Positions 15,437 through 22,856 are shown, counted from the stretch's first letter. The stretch: 32,539 nt of DNA from a bacterium (GCA_021806745.1 JAJZQS010000023.1:1-32539); one strand, 5' to 3'. The notes: a model not told the origin generated them from the sequence alone. Made by a program: numbers and translations.

Positions 15437-16642
15437 TCAGGCGTCTCCTCGCTCCAGATGAAGGACGCCGTAGCGCCCGTCCGATTCCAGGCCCGAGACC
15501 AGCGCCGCCGCCCCCGAAAGCGCGCCCCCTTGCGCTCGTTCGCGTACGGCTTGGGGCGCGTCGTGAGCGGTGTGGCGCGTGGGGGGGGCGCGTCGCGCGC
15601 GCAGGCACGCGGCGGCCAGCGCCGCCTGTAGGAGGCCGGTCCAGCACTCGCCTTCTCCTGAAAATGAACGCGGCGCGCAAAAGAGCGTGGGCGGATCGGC
15701 GTCCTTTGCCCATAAGCTCAGCGCGTGGGCCTCGGCGAGTTCGTGGGTTCGGGCGCCGCCGCCCGAGCAAGCCGACAGCAGCGCGACTTCGCTGCGCGAG
15801 AGGCCGCCTTCGGCGAGCAGCCGCGTCCAAGCGCCGAGAAGACCCTCGCCCCACGGACCGCCGCCCAAGCGGCCGCAGCGCCAGCCGCGCACGCGCGCGT
15901 ACGCGGCGGCTCCCCGAGCGCGGGCGGCGTCGGCGCGCTCGAGTACGAGCGCGACCCCGCCTTCCGAAGGGATAAGTCTCCCCGGCGTTCGCCCGAAGAA
16001 CGCCGGGGCGGGGCGCGCGCAATCTTCGCCGTGCTCGGCGCGAAAAGAATAGAGCGCGAACTTTGACAAGATCTCGGCGGCCGTCACGACGGCGGTCCGT
16101 GCGCGGCCCAGGCGCAGAAAGTCGTAGGCGCGGCCGACGGCTTCCAGCGCGGCCAGGCTTCCCGAGGCCAGCGTCGTGCTGGGGCCGCGCAGGCCGAAGC
16201 GGATCGCGATCTGGCCGCAGGAGATGTTGCGCGCCATCCATGGGAAGTTGGCGGGGTTAAGAGCGCGCGGCTTCCCATCCAGGATCGGCTGGGTGAAGCG
16301 CAGCATCGAGGTTCTCTCCGCGCGCGAGGTGGCGAAAAACACCGCGGTGCCGTCCCGGTCGATCCCGCCGTCGGCAAGTCCGGCGTTTTCAAGCGCCTGG
16401 CCCGCCGCGCACGTCGACATCGCCATCACGCGGTCGACCTGGCGGAGTTGGCGCTCGGTGAAGAATCGTTCTTTCGGGATGACGCGTGCCGCGCCGATCA
16501 CGGCGCCCGCGCCCGGCGGGTCCTGCTCCGCGGGCCACGGCGCGTACGCGCTCGCGTCCGAGCTCGCGGACTCGAGTACGGCGTCGATGCCCAGGCCATG
16601 CGGGCCGACGACGCCGACGCCGGTGATCCAGACCTCGGACAC
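15437..16642 (-). CDS. Ketosynthase-like protein lacking catalytic residues (chain-length-factor/KS-beta type)
   Basis: 401 aa from GTG 16642, 3 nt after the ketosynthase stop. The thiolase-fold KAS pattern is preserved (start VWITGVGVVGPHG; GPSTTLASGSLAALEAVG at 153-170). Aligned with KAS II, however, the active-site Cys is Ser162. The NTHGT motif is replaced by an SACSGGG stretch and the (K)xxIGH motif by FSGEGE, so the C-H-H triad and usually the Lys are all missing. Length and fold regions are intact, with no frameshift, so this is not decay. In type II PKS, aryl-polyene and related systems such a partner (KS-beta/CLF) pairs with the active KS and sets chain length. That role is inferred here from adjacency to a complete KS. 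Confidence 0.85.
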   Translation of the reverse strand: MSEVWITGVGVVGPHGLGIDAVLESASSDASAYAPWPAEQDPPGAGAVIGAARVIPKERFFTERQLRQVDRVMAMSTCAAGQALENAGLADGGIDRDGTAVFFATSRAERTSMLRFTQPILDGKPRALNPANFPWMARNISCGQIAIRFGLRGPSTTLASGSLAALEAVGRAYDFLRLGRARTAVVTAAEILSKFALYSFRAEHGEDCARPAPAFFGRTPGRLIPSEGGVALVLERADAARARGAAAYARVRGWRCGRLGGGPWGEGLLGAWTRLLAEGGLSRSEVALLSACSGGGARTHELAEAHALSLWAKDADPPTLFCAPRSFSGEGECWTGLLQAALAAACLRARRAPPTRHTAHDAPQAVRERAQGGALSGAAALVSGLESDGRYGVLHLERGDA

Positions 16643-16645
16643 GGC

Positions 16646-17875
16646 TCAGCTCTCCCCGTCCCAGCGCCGCAACGCGACGCACGAGCAGGCGCCGCCGAAG
16701 CCGAACGACTGCGAAATCGCCGTACGGATGGAGGCGCGGCGAGGCTCGCCCTTGACCAGGTCCATGTTCAGGCCTTCGGCGTCGCCGCGCGTGCCGGGCG
16801 TGGGGGGCACGAGGCCGGTTTTGAGCGCCAAGATCGTCGCGACGGCCTCCAAAGCTCCGGAGGCGCCCATGCAGTGGCCGATCGCGGCTTTGTTGGAGTT
16901 GGCGAGGATGCGCGGCGCGCGCGCGCCGAAGACCGCCTCGACGGCGCGGATCTCGGTGGCGTCGTTGTATCGCGTCGCCGTGCCGTGCGTGTTGACGTAG
17001 TCGACGGCCTCCGGAGGGACGCCCGCCTCCTCGAGCGCGCGGCGCATCGCCAGCGCTTCGCCGGCGCCGTCTTCGGAAGTGGCGGTCAGGTGGTGGGCGG
17101 TGTTGCTGAGCCCGTAGCCGAGAACTTCGGCCAGGATTTCGGCGCCGCGCGAGAGCGCGGACTCGAGCGTTTCCAGATAGAGCGCGCCTGCGCCCTCGCC
17201 GATGAAAAATCCGTCGCGTTCGCGGTCGAAAGGTTTGGCCGAGGAGACGGTGATCGCGAACATCGAGTTGAATCCGCCGTGAATGGATTCGGCCAGCACG
17301 TCGCCGCCGCCGGCGAGGGCCGCGTCGCAGGCGCCCAGGCGGATCATGTCGAACGCGTGGCCGATCGCGTCCGTCGAAGAAGCGCAGGCGGTGGAGATCA
17401 GGCCCGAGGGCCCGGTCAAGTTGTGGCGTTCGACGAGAAAGCTCAACTGGTATCCCGGGCGCGCGGCGGTCACGAGTCCGGCGGAGGGGCGCGGGCCGCC
17501 GCCGAGGTAGTCGCGGGCGATGGCCATCTGCTCGGCGGCTCCCGCGCACAGCATGCCCAGCGCGCAACCGACGCGATCTTCGTCGGAGAACTTGGGGCCG
17601 ACTCGGGCCGCGCGCAGGGCCTCGTCGGCGGCCAGCGCCATGAAGAAGGCGGAGTCTTCCGCCGGATCGCCGCAGGCGCGGCGCAGTTCGGCGTCGGCGT
17701 AGAGCGATGGGGGCACCTCGGCGCCGAGGCGGCTTCGGTAGGGCGTGGAGTCGAAGCGTTCGATCGGCCGCGCGGCCGAATCGCCGCGCAAGAGCGCCTT
17801 CCAGTACGCGTCGATGCCGCGTCCGAACGCGGTGACGGCGCCAAGGCCCGTGGCGACGACGCGCCGGGCGCTCAT
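16646..17875 (-). CDS. Beta-ketoacyl-ACP synthase II-type ketosynthase (active KS-alpha)
   Basis: 409 aa from ATG 17875 (TGATG with the dehydratase stop; GTG one codon earlier at 17878 is equally possible and overlaps by 4 nt). Complete catalytic set: Cys164 in STACASSTDAIG, His297 in VNTHGTATRYND, Lys329 and His334 in NSNKAAIGHCMGASG, plus the C-terminal FGFGG loop. It condenses malonyl-ACP with an acyl primer. The motif text departs from housekeeping FabF (NSNKAAIGHCMG instead of NSTKSMIGHTLG). Together with the adjacent inactive homologue this suggests the alpha subunit of a KS/CLF pair rather than general fatty-acid synthesis. Confidence 0.92.
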   Translation of the reverse strand: MSARRVVATGLGAVTAFGRGIDAYWKALLRGDSAARPIERFDSTPYRSRLGAEVPPSLYADAELRRACGDPAEDSAFFMALAADEALRAARVGPKFSDEDRVGCALGMLCAGAAEQMAIARDYLGGGPRPSAGLVTAARPGYQLSFLVERHNLTGPSGLISTACASSTDAIGHAFDMIRLGACDAALAGGGDVLAESIHGGFNSMFAITVSSAKPFDRERDGFFIGEGAGALYLETLESALSRGAEILAEVLGYGLSNTAHHLTATSEDGAGEALAMRRALEEAGVPPEAVDYVNTHGTATRYNDATEIRAVEAVFGARAPRILANSNKAAIGHCMGASGALEAVATILALKTGLVPPTPGTRGDAEGLNMDLVKGEPRRASIRTAISQSFGFGGACSCVALRRWDGES

Positions 17876-18339
17876 CACGCGCCGGCCCCGCCCAGTCGCG
17901 CGGGATCGATCGAACTGATCGCGAGGTCGACGGTCGCGGCCTTGAGGCCATGCTCGTCGAAGGCGAACCCCGACGCGCGCGCGAGCCCGCCGAACGGCGC
18001 GTGCAGCGCTATTTCGAGGCGCACGGTCGTCTCCGGCCGCGTCGGCCGATGGAGCAGGCAGCGGCGCACGGCGGCGAGCACGCCCACCTCGGCGTTCGCC
18101 GACGGACGCCCCGCCGCGATCGCGACGCCGGCCAGTTGAGCGACGGCCTCGATCAGGAAAATTCCGGGCACCACCGGCAGTCCCGGAAAATGCCCGGCGA
18201 TGTGCGGGTGCTCGCGGCTCCAGCGCGCCTCTCCGACCGCGCGCCCGCCGTCGATTTCGGCCGAAAGCAGGAACAGCGCCGCGCCGCGGTGCGGAAGCAG
18301 GCGCTCGATTTCGGACCGGGAGAGGCGCCGTGCGCTCAC
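17875..18339 (-). CDS. FabZ/hotdog-type 3-hydroxyacyl-ACP dehydratase
   Basis: 154 aa, single hotdog domain. FabZ signatures are LLPHR (14-18) and GHFPGLPVVPGIFLIEAVAQLAG (split: GHFPG at 49-53 with His50; EAVAQ at 64-68 with Glu64), the catalytic pair of FabZ. It dehydrates 3-hydroxyacyl-ACP to trans-2-enoyl-ACP. It overlaps the ACP stop by 4 nt and the ketosynthase start by 1-4 nt. The sequence is more Ala/Arg-rich and slightly longer at the C-terminus (to 154) than typical FabZ (about 145-150). It resembles the dehydratases of polyene-type clusters, but I cannot separate these by eye. Confidence 0.9.
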   Translation of the reverse strand: MSARRLSRSEIERLLPHRGAALFLLSAEIDGGRAVGEARWSREHPHIAGHFPGLPVVPGIFLIEAVAQLAGVAIAAGRPSANAEVGVLAAVRRCLLHRPTRPETTVRLEIALHAPFGGLARASGFAFDEHGLKAATVDLAISSIDPARLGGAGA

Positions 18340-18668
18340 ATCTCTTCGGAGCGGCTGAAGTCCATCCCCGAGAGGTCCATCTCCAGAAAACGCTGGGCGG
18401 CCTCGGGGCCGAACTGCCGCTGGATGTAGACCGCCAGAGAGCGCAGCGACTCCAGGGTCTTGAGGTTGAATTGGTCCGGGATCGACACGCCCATCAACTC
18501 GTGCAGCGTGGCCAGGGCGTCGAGGGCCTCGATCGAGTCCAGGCCGATTTGCGCGATCAGGTTCTTCTCGGGATCGATTTTGACGTCGTCGCCGAGCTTG
18601 AGCACCTGGGCGATGAAGGAGGCGAGCTTGCGCTCAAGGGCGTCGCGCACGGCGTCCGCGTCGGTCAT
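18336..18668 (-). CDS. Acyl carrier protein
   Basis: 110 aa, first gene of the six-gene operon. The phosphopantetheine attachment motif is IGLDSIEALDAL with Ser45. The surrounding four-helix pattern is normal (about 8-85), but the LDSIEALD motif differs from the DSLD of AcpP, as in specialised ACPs. It has a C-terminal extension of about 25 residues (QFGPEAAQRFLEMDLSGMDF..) not present in AcpP (78 aa), which may dock a partner enzyme. A good SD (GAGGAAGG) precedes the ATG, unlike most first genes in this window. No holo-ACP synthase or malonyl transacylase is in the window, so these must be supplied from elsewhere. Confidence 0.93.
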   Translation of the reverse strand: MTDADAVRDALERKLASFIAQVLKLGDDVKIDPEKNLIAQIGLDSIEALDALATLHELMGVSIPDQFNLKTLESLRSLAVYIQRQFGPEAAQRFLEMDLSGMDFSRSEEM

Positions 18669-18691
18669 GGGCCTTCCTCAGACGGCGGTGC

Positions 18692-18720
18692 AGTCTAGGA
18701 CATTCGGCTCCGGTTCGTAA
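18692..18720 (-). promoter_or_regulatory. Candidate promoter of the acyl-carrier operon
   Basis: Minus strand: TTACGA (18720-18715), 17 bp spacer, TAGACT (18697-18692). The predicted leader is about 17 nt and contains the SD GAGGAAGG before the ATG at 18668. Confidence 0.4.
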
Positions 18721-18746
18721 AGCCGCGGATAAGGCATGCGTTAGGT

Positions 18747-18768
18747 CGCCCGCGAACGGCCGCGGGCG
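18747..18768. repeat. Perfect GC-rich inverted repeat between divergent genes
   Basis: CGCCCGCG (18747-18754) and CGCGGGCG (18761-18768) around a 6-nt loop. It sits between the acyl-carrier operon and the dihaem cytochrome gene, outside both coding regions. No T-tract follows on either strand, so it does not look like an intrinsic terminator. It could be a protein-binding site or a cruciform. Confidence 0.45.
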
Positions 18769-18805
18769 CTTCCGTTGCTTAGCTTGATTACATCGGAGGA
18801 GACCA

Positions 18806-19615
18806 ATGAAAAACAAGCTTGCATGGGTATCCGTGACGTTTGTCGTTTTCGCGCTCGCGTCCGCCGTCCGGGCCGACGACGCTCCACCCTCGACCGCCGC
18901 CCAGATTCGAAAAATGGACAAAGGCCCTGATTCGATCGATGTATCGAATTATCCGCCGGAGCAGCAGGAAAACTACAAGGTGTTCGCTTCGAAATGTTCG
19001 CAGTGCCACACGCTGGCGCGGGCCATAAACTCCCCGTACGTTTCCCGGGAGGAGTGGTCCGCCTACGTCGCGAAGATGTCGCAGAAGAAGGGTTCGGGCC
19101 TACGCGGCGACAGCGCGCGAGTGGAGAAACTCCGGAGGGATATCATCAGCTTCTTGGCCTACGATTCCTCGGTCCGCAAGAAAGACATCGCGGGACCGCG
19201 CACGATCGACGTGTCGAATTACCCGCCGGAGCAGCAGGCCAATTATCTCGTGTTCGCCGCCAAATGCTCGAAATGCCACTCCCTGGCCAGGCCGATCAAC
19301 GCGCAGTATGCCCTGCCGGAAGAATGGACGGCCTACGTCGACAAAATGGCCAAGAAAAAGGGCTCGGGGCTCATGGGCGACAGCGCGGAGATGAAGAAAA
19401 CCCGCGAGCAGATACTGAGCTTCCTGATCTACGATTCCTCGGTCCGCAAGAAAGCCCTCATCGAGCGTAAAACCGCGGCGAAGTCCCGTTATTTGGGAGC
19501 GTTCAAGCCGATGCTTTCCAGGAACGCGTCCTCGTTGGGCGCGCGGCCGAGGAAAGCCTTCAGCGAGTCCATCTCGTCGCGCGAGGAGCCGCGTTCCAGG
19601 ATTTCGGCGCGGTAG
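18806..19615 (+). CDS. Dihaem c-type cytochrome with internal duplication
   Basis: 269 aa, with a strong SD (GGAGGAG) before ATG 18806. A signal peptide (1-23, VRA/D) directs it to the periplasm. Two near-identical 90-residue units each contain IDVSNYPPEQQ, one CxxCH haem site (64-68 CSQCH; 154-158 CSKCH), a conserved Met (M91, M181; possible sixth ligand), KKGSGL.GDSA and YDSSVRKK. It should carry electrons in the periplasm; the partner is unknown. The last roughly 43 residues (from about 227) are encoded antisense to the end of the M3 peptidase gene and look unlike the rest (RNASSLGARPRK...). They may be a read-through tail after loss of an earlier stop. Confidence 0.85.
   Translation: MKNKLAWVSVTFVVFALASAVRADDAPPSTAAQIRKMDKGPDSIDVSNYPPEQQENYKVFASKCSQCHTLARAINSPYVSREEWSAYVAKMSQKKGSGLRGDSARVEKLRRDIISFLAYDSSVRKKDIAGPRTIDVSNYPPEQQANYLVFAAKCSKCHSLARPINAQYALPEEWTAYVDKMAKKKGSGLMGDSAEMKKTREQILSFLIYDSSVRKKALIERKTAAKSRYLGAFKPMLSRNASSLGARPRKAFSESISSREEPRSRISAR
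18935..19453 (+). repeat. Tandem intragenic duplication, 270-bp period
   Basis: Unit 1 (18935-19204) and unit 2 (from 19205) encode the two cytochrome modules. Similarity is visible at DNA level as well as in protein, for example long identical stretches around TCGAATTA..CCGCCGGAGCAGCAGG and TACGATTCCTCGGTCCGCAA in both units, so the duplication is fairly recent or kept homogeneous by conversion. Confidence 0.8.
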
Positions 19616-21516
19616 CGGCGGCCGACTTCCGGGTTCAGCAGACCCTTGGCCTTGAACACGCTGAACATGTCTTGCGCGTACACTTTCGACCACAGGTAGC
19701 CGTAGTAGCCGGCGTCGTAGCCGCCCATCAGGTGGCCGAAGCTGGCTTCCGGGTGGGTGCCGGGAGTCATCGGAATCAGGCTGACCGCCTCCATCACGCG
19801 CGCGTACTGCTTCGTGGTGTCCGACGGCGGGCGGCGGGAGTGGTAGTCCATGTCGACGATGCCGAACAGCAGTTGGCGCAAGTTGACCAGCGCCACGTCG
19901 GCGTTCTTGGCCGCGATCATCTTGTCGAGCAGGTCCTGGGGCAGCTTCTTGGAATGGTCCTTGTAGTAGCCCGACAGCGACTGCAAGACCACGGGGTCCC
20001 AAACCCAGTTCTCGAGCATCTGAGACGGCGCCTCCACGAAGTCGCGCGCGACGTTGGAGCCCGAAAAGCGGCCGTACTTGGTCTTGCTGAGCGTCTGGTG
20101 CATGATGTGGCCGAACTCGTGGAAAATCGTCTCGACTTCCTCGTGGTCGAGCAGCGACGGGCGGTCGGCCGAGGGCTTGTCGAGGTTGGCCACGATGGCC
20201 GACACGGGCTTGCGCACGGAGCCGTCGGCCAGGCGGCGCTCGGTGATGAGGCTGAAGGCGGCCGCGTGCGAGTACTTGCCCGGGCGCGGGAACAGGTCCA
20301 TGTAGAAGTAGCCGATCGGCGCTCCGCCGGAGGCGTCAGTGATCTCGTAGAGCTTGACGTCGGGATGCCAGACCGAGGCGTGGTCGATCCGGCGGAAATG
20401 CAGACCCAGCATCCTCTGGTAGACGCCCAGCATCTGCTCGACGACGAGGTCGGCCGGGAAGTACTCGCGCACGCGCTCCTCGTCGACCTGGTACTTGGCC
20501 TTGTGCAGGAGGTCGTCGTAGTAGCGCCAGTCCCAGGCGTGGATGACTCCGTCCGAGGCGCGTCCCTCCATCGCGCGCTTGAAGGCGCGCAGCACCTCAA
20601 GCTCTTCTCTGCCCCCGGGCGTGAGGCGACCTCGCAGCCGGGCCAGGAAGGCGTTGACGGTCTCGGGGGTCTTGGCCATGTTCGGTTCGATGGCGAACTG
20701 CGCGTGGGAGCGGTAGCCGAGCAGGCGCGCGGCCTTCAGGCGCAGGGCCAGCGCCTCTTTGAAAATCGGCAGGTTCTTGGCGGCGGCGCGGTCGTCGAAA
20801 GCGGTTTCAAGACGCCGACGCGCGTCGGGGTTGGTCGCGTTCTGCATGAACGGGAAATAGGTGGGATAATCGACGCCCACTTTGTACAGGTCTCCGATCT
20901 TGGGGAGTTTGGCGACGAAGTCATCGGGCAGGCCGGCGAGGTCGGCGCTGGACATCAGCACGAACGATGAATCCTCGGCGATGTTCTTGCCGAAGTCGGC
21001 CTCGAGCTTGGCGATGCGCTCGCGAAGGTCCCGGACCTCTTTGCGCGTGGCGTCGGGCAGGCCGAAGCCGGAACGCTTGAAGTCGAGCAGCGTCTTGTCG
21101 AGCAGGCGCGCATCCTCGCCGGCCAGCGGCTCCTTTTTGGCGGCGTAGGCGACCACGGCCTTGTCGAGATCCTCGCGGCTGTAGACGTCGACGTCGAACT
21201 GGGAAATCTCCACGTCGCAGGCGTTGGCGGCATCGCGCACGGCCGCGGAGGTGGAGACCTGCTCCAGGAACACGTCGGGAGCGGCGTCGTCGGAAAGTTC
21301 GAACATCGCGCGGTCGAGCGCGGCCACGGTGTTGTCGAAAGTCCGCTGCGCGTCGGGGACGGCGGCGATCTTGGCCAACTCGGCCTTGGCGGCGTCCACG
21401 GCGGCGCGGCAATGAGCGGTCAATTGTCGGGGACCGCGATCGAAGACGAGCGCCGGGTCGGGAGTGAAGGCGGCCAAAGACGGAGAGGCCAGAAGGGCGG
21501 CGGCGAAGAAGATCAT
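19489..21516 (-). CDS. Secreted M3-family zinc oligopeptidase
   Basis: 675 aa. The signal peptide (1 to about 16, MIFFAAALLASPSLAAF) predicts export. It is followed by the long helical M3 N-terminal region (about 30-330) and the catalytic region: zinc motif HEFGH (H466, E467, H470, in IFHEFGHIMH), then VARDFVEAPSQMLENW, which provides the third ligand Glu. A GYDAGYYGYLWSKVYAQDMF stretch near the C-terminus is typical of thimet oligopeptidase/Dcp relatives. It degrades short peptides; most bacterial members (PrlC, Dcp) are cytosolic, so a signal peptide places this one in the periplasm. A start-proximal -10 (TAGGAT, 6 nt before ATG) and no SD suggest a leaderless mRNA. Its 3' end overlaps the cytochrome gene by 127 bp. 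Confidence 0.93.
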   Translation of the reverse strand: MIFFAAALLASPSLAAFTPDPALVFDRGPRQLTAHCRAAVDAAKAELAKIAAVPDAQRTFDNTVAALDRAMFELSDDAAPDVFLEQVSTSAAVRDAANACDVEISQFDVDVYSREDLDKAVVAYAAKKEPLAGEDARLLDKTLLDFKRSGFGLPDATRKEVRDLRERIAKLEADFGKNIAEDSSFVLMSSADLAGLPDDFVAKLPKIGDLYKVGVDYPTYFPFMQNATNPDARRRLETAFDDRAAAKNLPIFKEALALRLKAARLLGYRSHAQFAIEPNMAKTPETVNAFLARLRGRLTPGGREELEVLRAFKRAMEGRASDGVIHAWDWRYYDDLLHKAKYQVDEERVREYFPADLVVEQMLGVYQRMLGLHFRRIDHASVWHPDVKLYEITDASGGAPIGYFYMDLFPRPGKYSHAAAFSLITERRLADGSVRKPVSAIVANLDKPSADRPSLLDHEEVETIFHEFGHIMHQTLSKTKYGRFSGSNVARDFVEAPSQMLENWVWDPVVLQSLSGYYKDHSKKLPQDLLDKMIAAKNADVALVNLRQLLFGIVDMDYHSRRPPSDTTKQYARVMEAVSLIPMTPGTHPEASFGHLMGGYDAGYYGYLWSKVYAQDMFSVFKAKGLLNPEVGRRYRAEILERGSSRDEMDSLKAFLGRAPNEDAFLESIGLNAPK

Positions 21517-21522
21517 GGGCCT

Positions 21523-21531
21523 ATCCTAGCA
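21523..21531 (-). promoter_or_regulatory. Extended -10 promoter of the M3 peptidase gene
   Basis: TGC-TAGGAT on the minus strand (21531-21523), ending 6 nt before the ATG at 21516. The TGn extension compensates for a weak -35. Confidence 0.5.
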
Positions 21532-21546
21532 CAGGGCGGCGCGGGC

Positions 21547-22362
21547 CTATTGGGAGATCGTCAGGCGGCCGCCGTTGAGCGTTACGACGATCTGGTTGCC
21601 GCCCAGGTTCACGCTCGCCGGAACTCCTGGGCGCAGCGCGGACTCGGCCAGGGGCCAGGCCTTCGACGACAGGCCGTTTTCCTGCACGAACAGGAAGCCG
21701 CGGGCGGTCGTCAATCCCGCGCCGTTGGAGGCGGCCGTGCGGCCGTAGAACAGCCAGTACTCGGTGCCGTCGTTGGTGTCGAAGACGGAGGCCTTGGCGC
21801 GGACGTCGTCGAGCAGTTGGCCGGTGCTCATGGAATAGCTTTGGCCCGCGGAGCCGTTGATCGGCGACATGTAGAAGGTGCTGCCGCGCACCGGATTGAA
21901 GATGTCGACCGAGACGCTCATGTTGTAGACCGACTGGGCGTCCACTTGCGCGTTCACGCCGTTGCCGGTCAAGTCGCTTGGGCGGCCGATGCGCGCAAGC
22001 CGCGTCACTCCTCCGCGGGTGAAGGAGAAAAAGAAATCCTTGAAGCCGGCGTCGGTGGCCAGGCCCATGTCTTGCGTGGCGACGCCGAACTGCCCCGTGA
22101 GCACGTGGAGATTGCGGTCGAGCAACGGCGCCAAATTCACGCTGGCCAAAACGCTCTCGACGCGCATCGGCGAGACCGGCTGCGGCTCAAGCGCGGGCTG
22201 AAGCATGTTCTGCGCGTCGCGAAGGTCCCGCGCCGCCTGAGCCTGGGCCGCGATCGCGGCTTCGGAGCCGCGCAGGTCTGCGGTGTTTGCCGCGGAGAAG
22301 GTCTGCGCGGCGGCGGAGGAGGCCAAAAGGCAGGCGAGCATGCGGGGGAGGGGAGAGTTCAT
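21547..22362 (-). CDS. Exported protein of unknown function
   Basis: 271 aa. Signal peptide MNSPLPRMLACLLASSAAAQ (cleavage near 19-20). An Ala/Gln-rich helical stretch (25-60) follows, then a beta-rich domain (about 65-271) with alternating strands and a repeated turn pattern (GTEYWLFYGRTAA, ARGFLFVQENG, GGNQIVVTLNGGRLTISQ). No catalytic motif or known family is recognised; a beta-sandwich or barrel-like secreted protein is plausible. Perfect TATAAT lies 6 nt before the ATG, with no SD. The M3 peptidase gene follows on the same strand 30 bp after its stop but has its own promoter. Confidence 0.75.
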   Translation of the reverse strand: MNSPLPRMLACLLASSAAAQTFSAANTADLRGSEAAIAAQAQAARDLRDAQNMLQPALEPQPVSPMRVESVLASVNLAPLLDRNLHVLTGQFGVATQDMGLATDAGFKDFFFSFTRGGVTRLARIGRPSDLTGNGVNAQVDAQSVYNMSVSVDIFNPVRGSTFYMSPINGSAGQSYSMSTGQLLDDVRAKASVFDTNDGTEYWLFYGRTAASNGAGLTTARGFLFVQENGLSSKAWPLAESALRPGVPASVNLGGNQIVVTLNGGRLTISQ

Positions 22363-22368
22363 GTTGAC

Positions 22369-22374
22369 ATTATA
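22369..22374 (-). promoter_or_regulatory. -10 box (TATAAT) of the exported-protein gene, leaderless
   Basis: Perfect TATAAT on the minus strand, then GTCAAC and the ATG at 22362. The -35 region is a G-tract and matches poorly. Confidence 0.5.
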
Positions 22375-22427
22375 ATTTCGCGCGCCCCCCTCGGGGAAGC
22401 GGAAAATGGCGCGAGGAGTCGTGAATT

Positions 22428-22856
22428 TTAGGGGGTGTCCGCGGGCGGCGCCGAGCCGTCGGGCTGCTGGAGCAGGCGAGGCGTGTTGCCCGGGATGTCC
22501 ACGGACTTGGGCTTGCCGCCGTCGATGGCGCGCCGTTGCGCCGCCAAGGAGCGCGCCATGTCGCGAGTGCGCCTCAGTCCCTCGTCGTAGGTCAGCGGCT
22601 GGGGTTCGTCCTCGGAGGCCAGGTGAGTGACCGGCATCAAGTGTTTGATGCCCAGCGCGGCGCTTTGCTGGCGAAGGTAGTCGGCCTGCATCTCGTTGGT
22701 GAACCCGGGCGTCCCCTTGTCGGATGGGAGCGTGATCGTCGTGCTGGAGGGCGCCGGCGCGGACAGTCCGGGCGGGGTCGGCGAACCGACGGGCGCGGGC
22801 GCGCGGCGGCAGGCGGCCGCGGCCAGAGCGAGGGCGGCGAGTACGCTAGCCCGCAC
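22428..22856 (-). CDS. Small lipoprotein, unknown function
   Basis: 142 aa from GTG 22856, inside the last codons of coaD (11-nt overlap). The signal is a lipoprotein type: short basic n-region, Ala/Leu core and lipobox LAAAAC, with the lipidated Cys at about 16. A Pro/Ser-rich linker (18-45) leads to a hydrophilic helical region (50-115, NEMQADYLRQQSAAL..., TYDEGLRRTRDMARSLAAQ) and a Pro-rich end. Residue +2 is Arg, so an outer-membrane destination is likely if the Lol rule applies. It is co-transcribed with coaD; a shared function is not evident. Lgt for its maturation is encoded in the same window. Confidence 0.7.
   Translation of the reverse strand: MRASVLAALALAAAACRRAPAPVGSPTPPGLSAPAPSSTTITLPSDKGTPGFTNEMQADYLRQQSAALGIKHLMPVTHLASEDEPQPLTYDEGLRRTRDMARSLAAQRRAIDGGKPKSVDIPGNTPRLLQQPDGSAPPADTP

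Noticed and set aside
15437-16642. Reading the second ketosynthase as a decayed pseudogene
   Set aside because: The frame is intact and full length with tight operon spacing on both sides; loss of only the catalytic residues points to a KS-beta role.
18747-18768. Hairpin as intrinsic terminator
   Set aside because: No run of T follows on either strand and it lies upstream, not downstream, of the adjacent genes.
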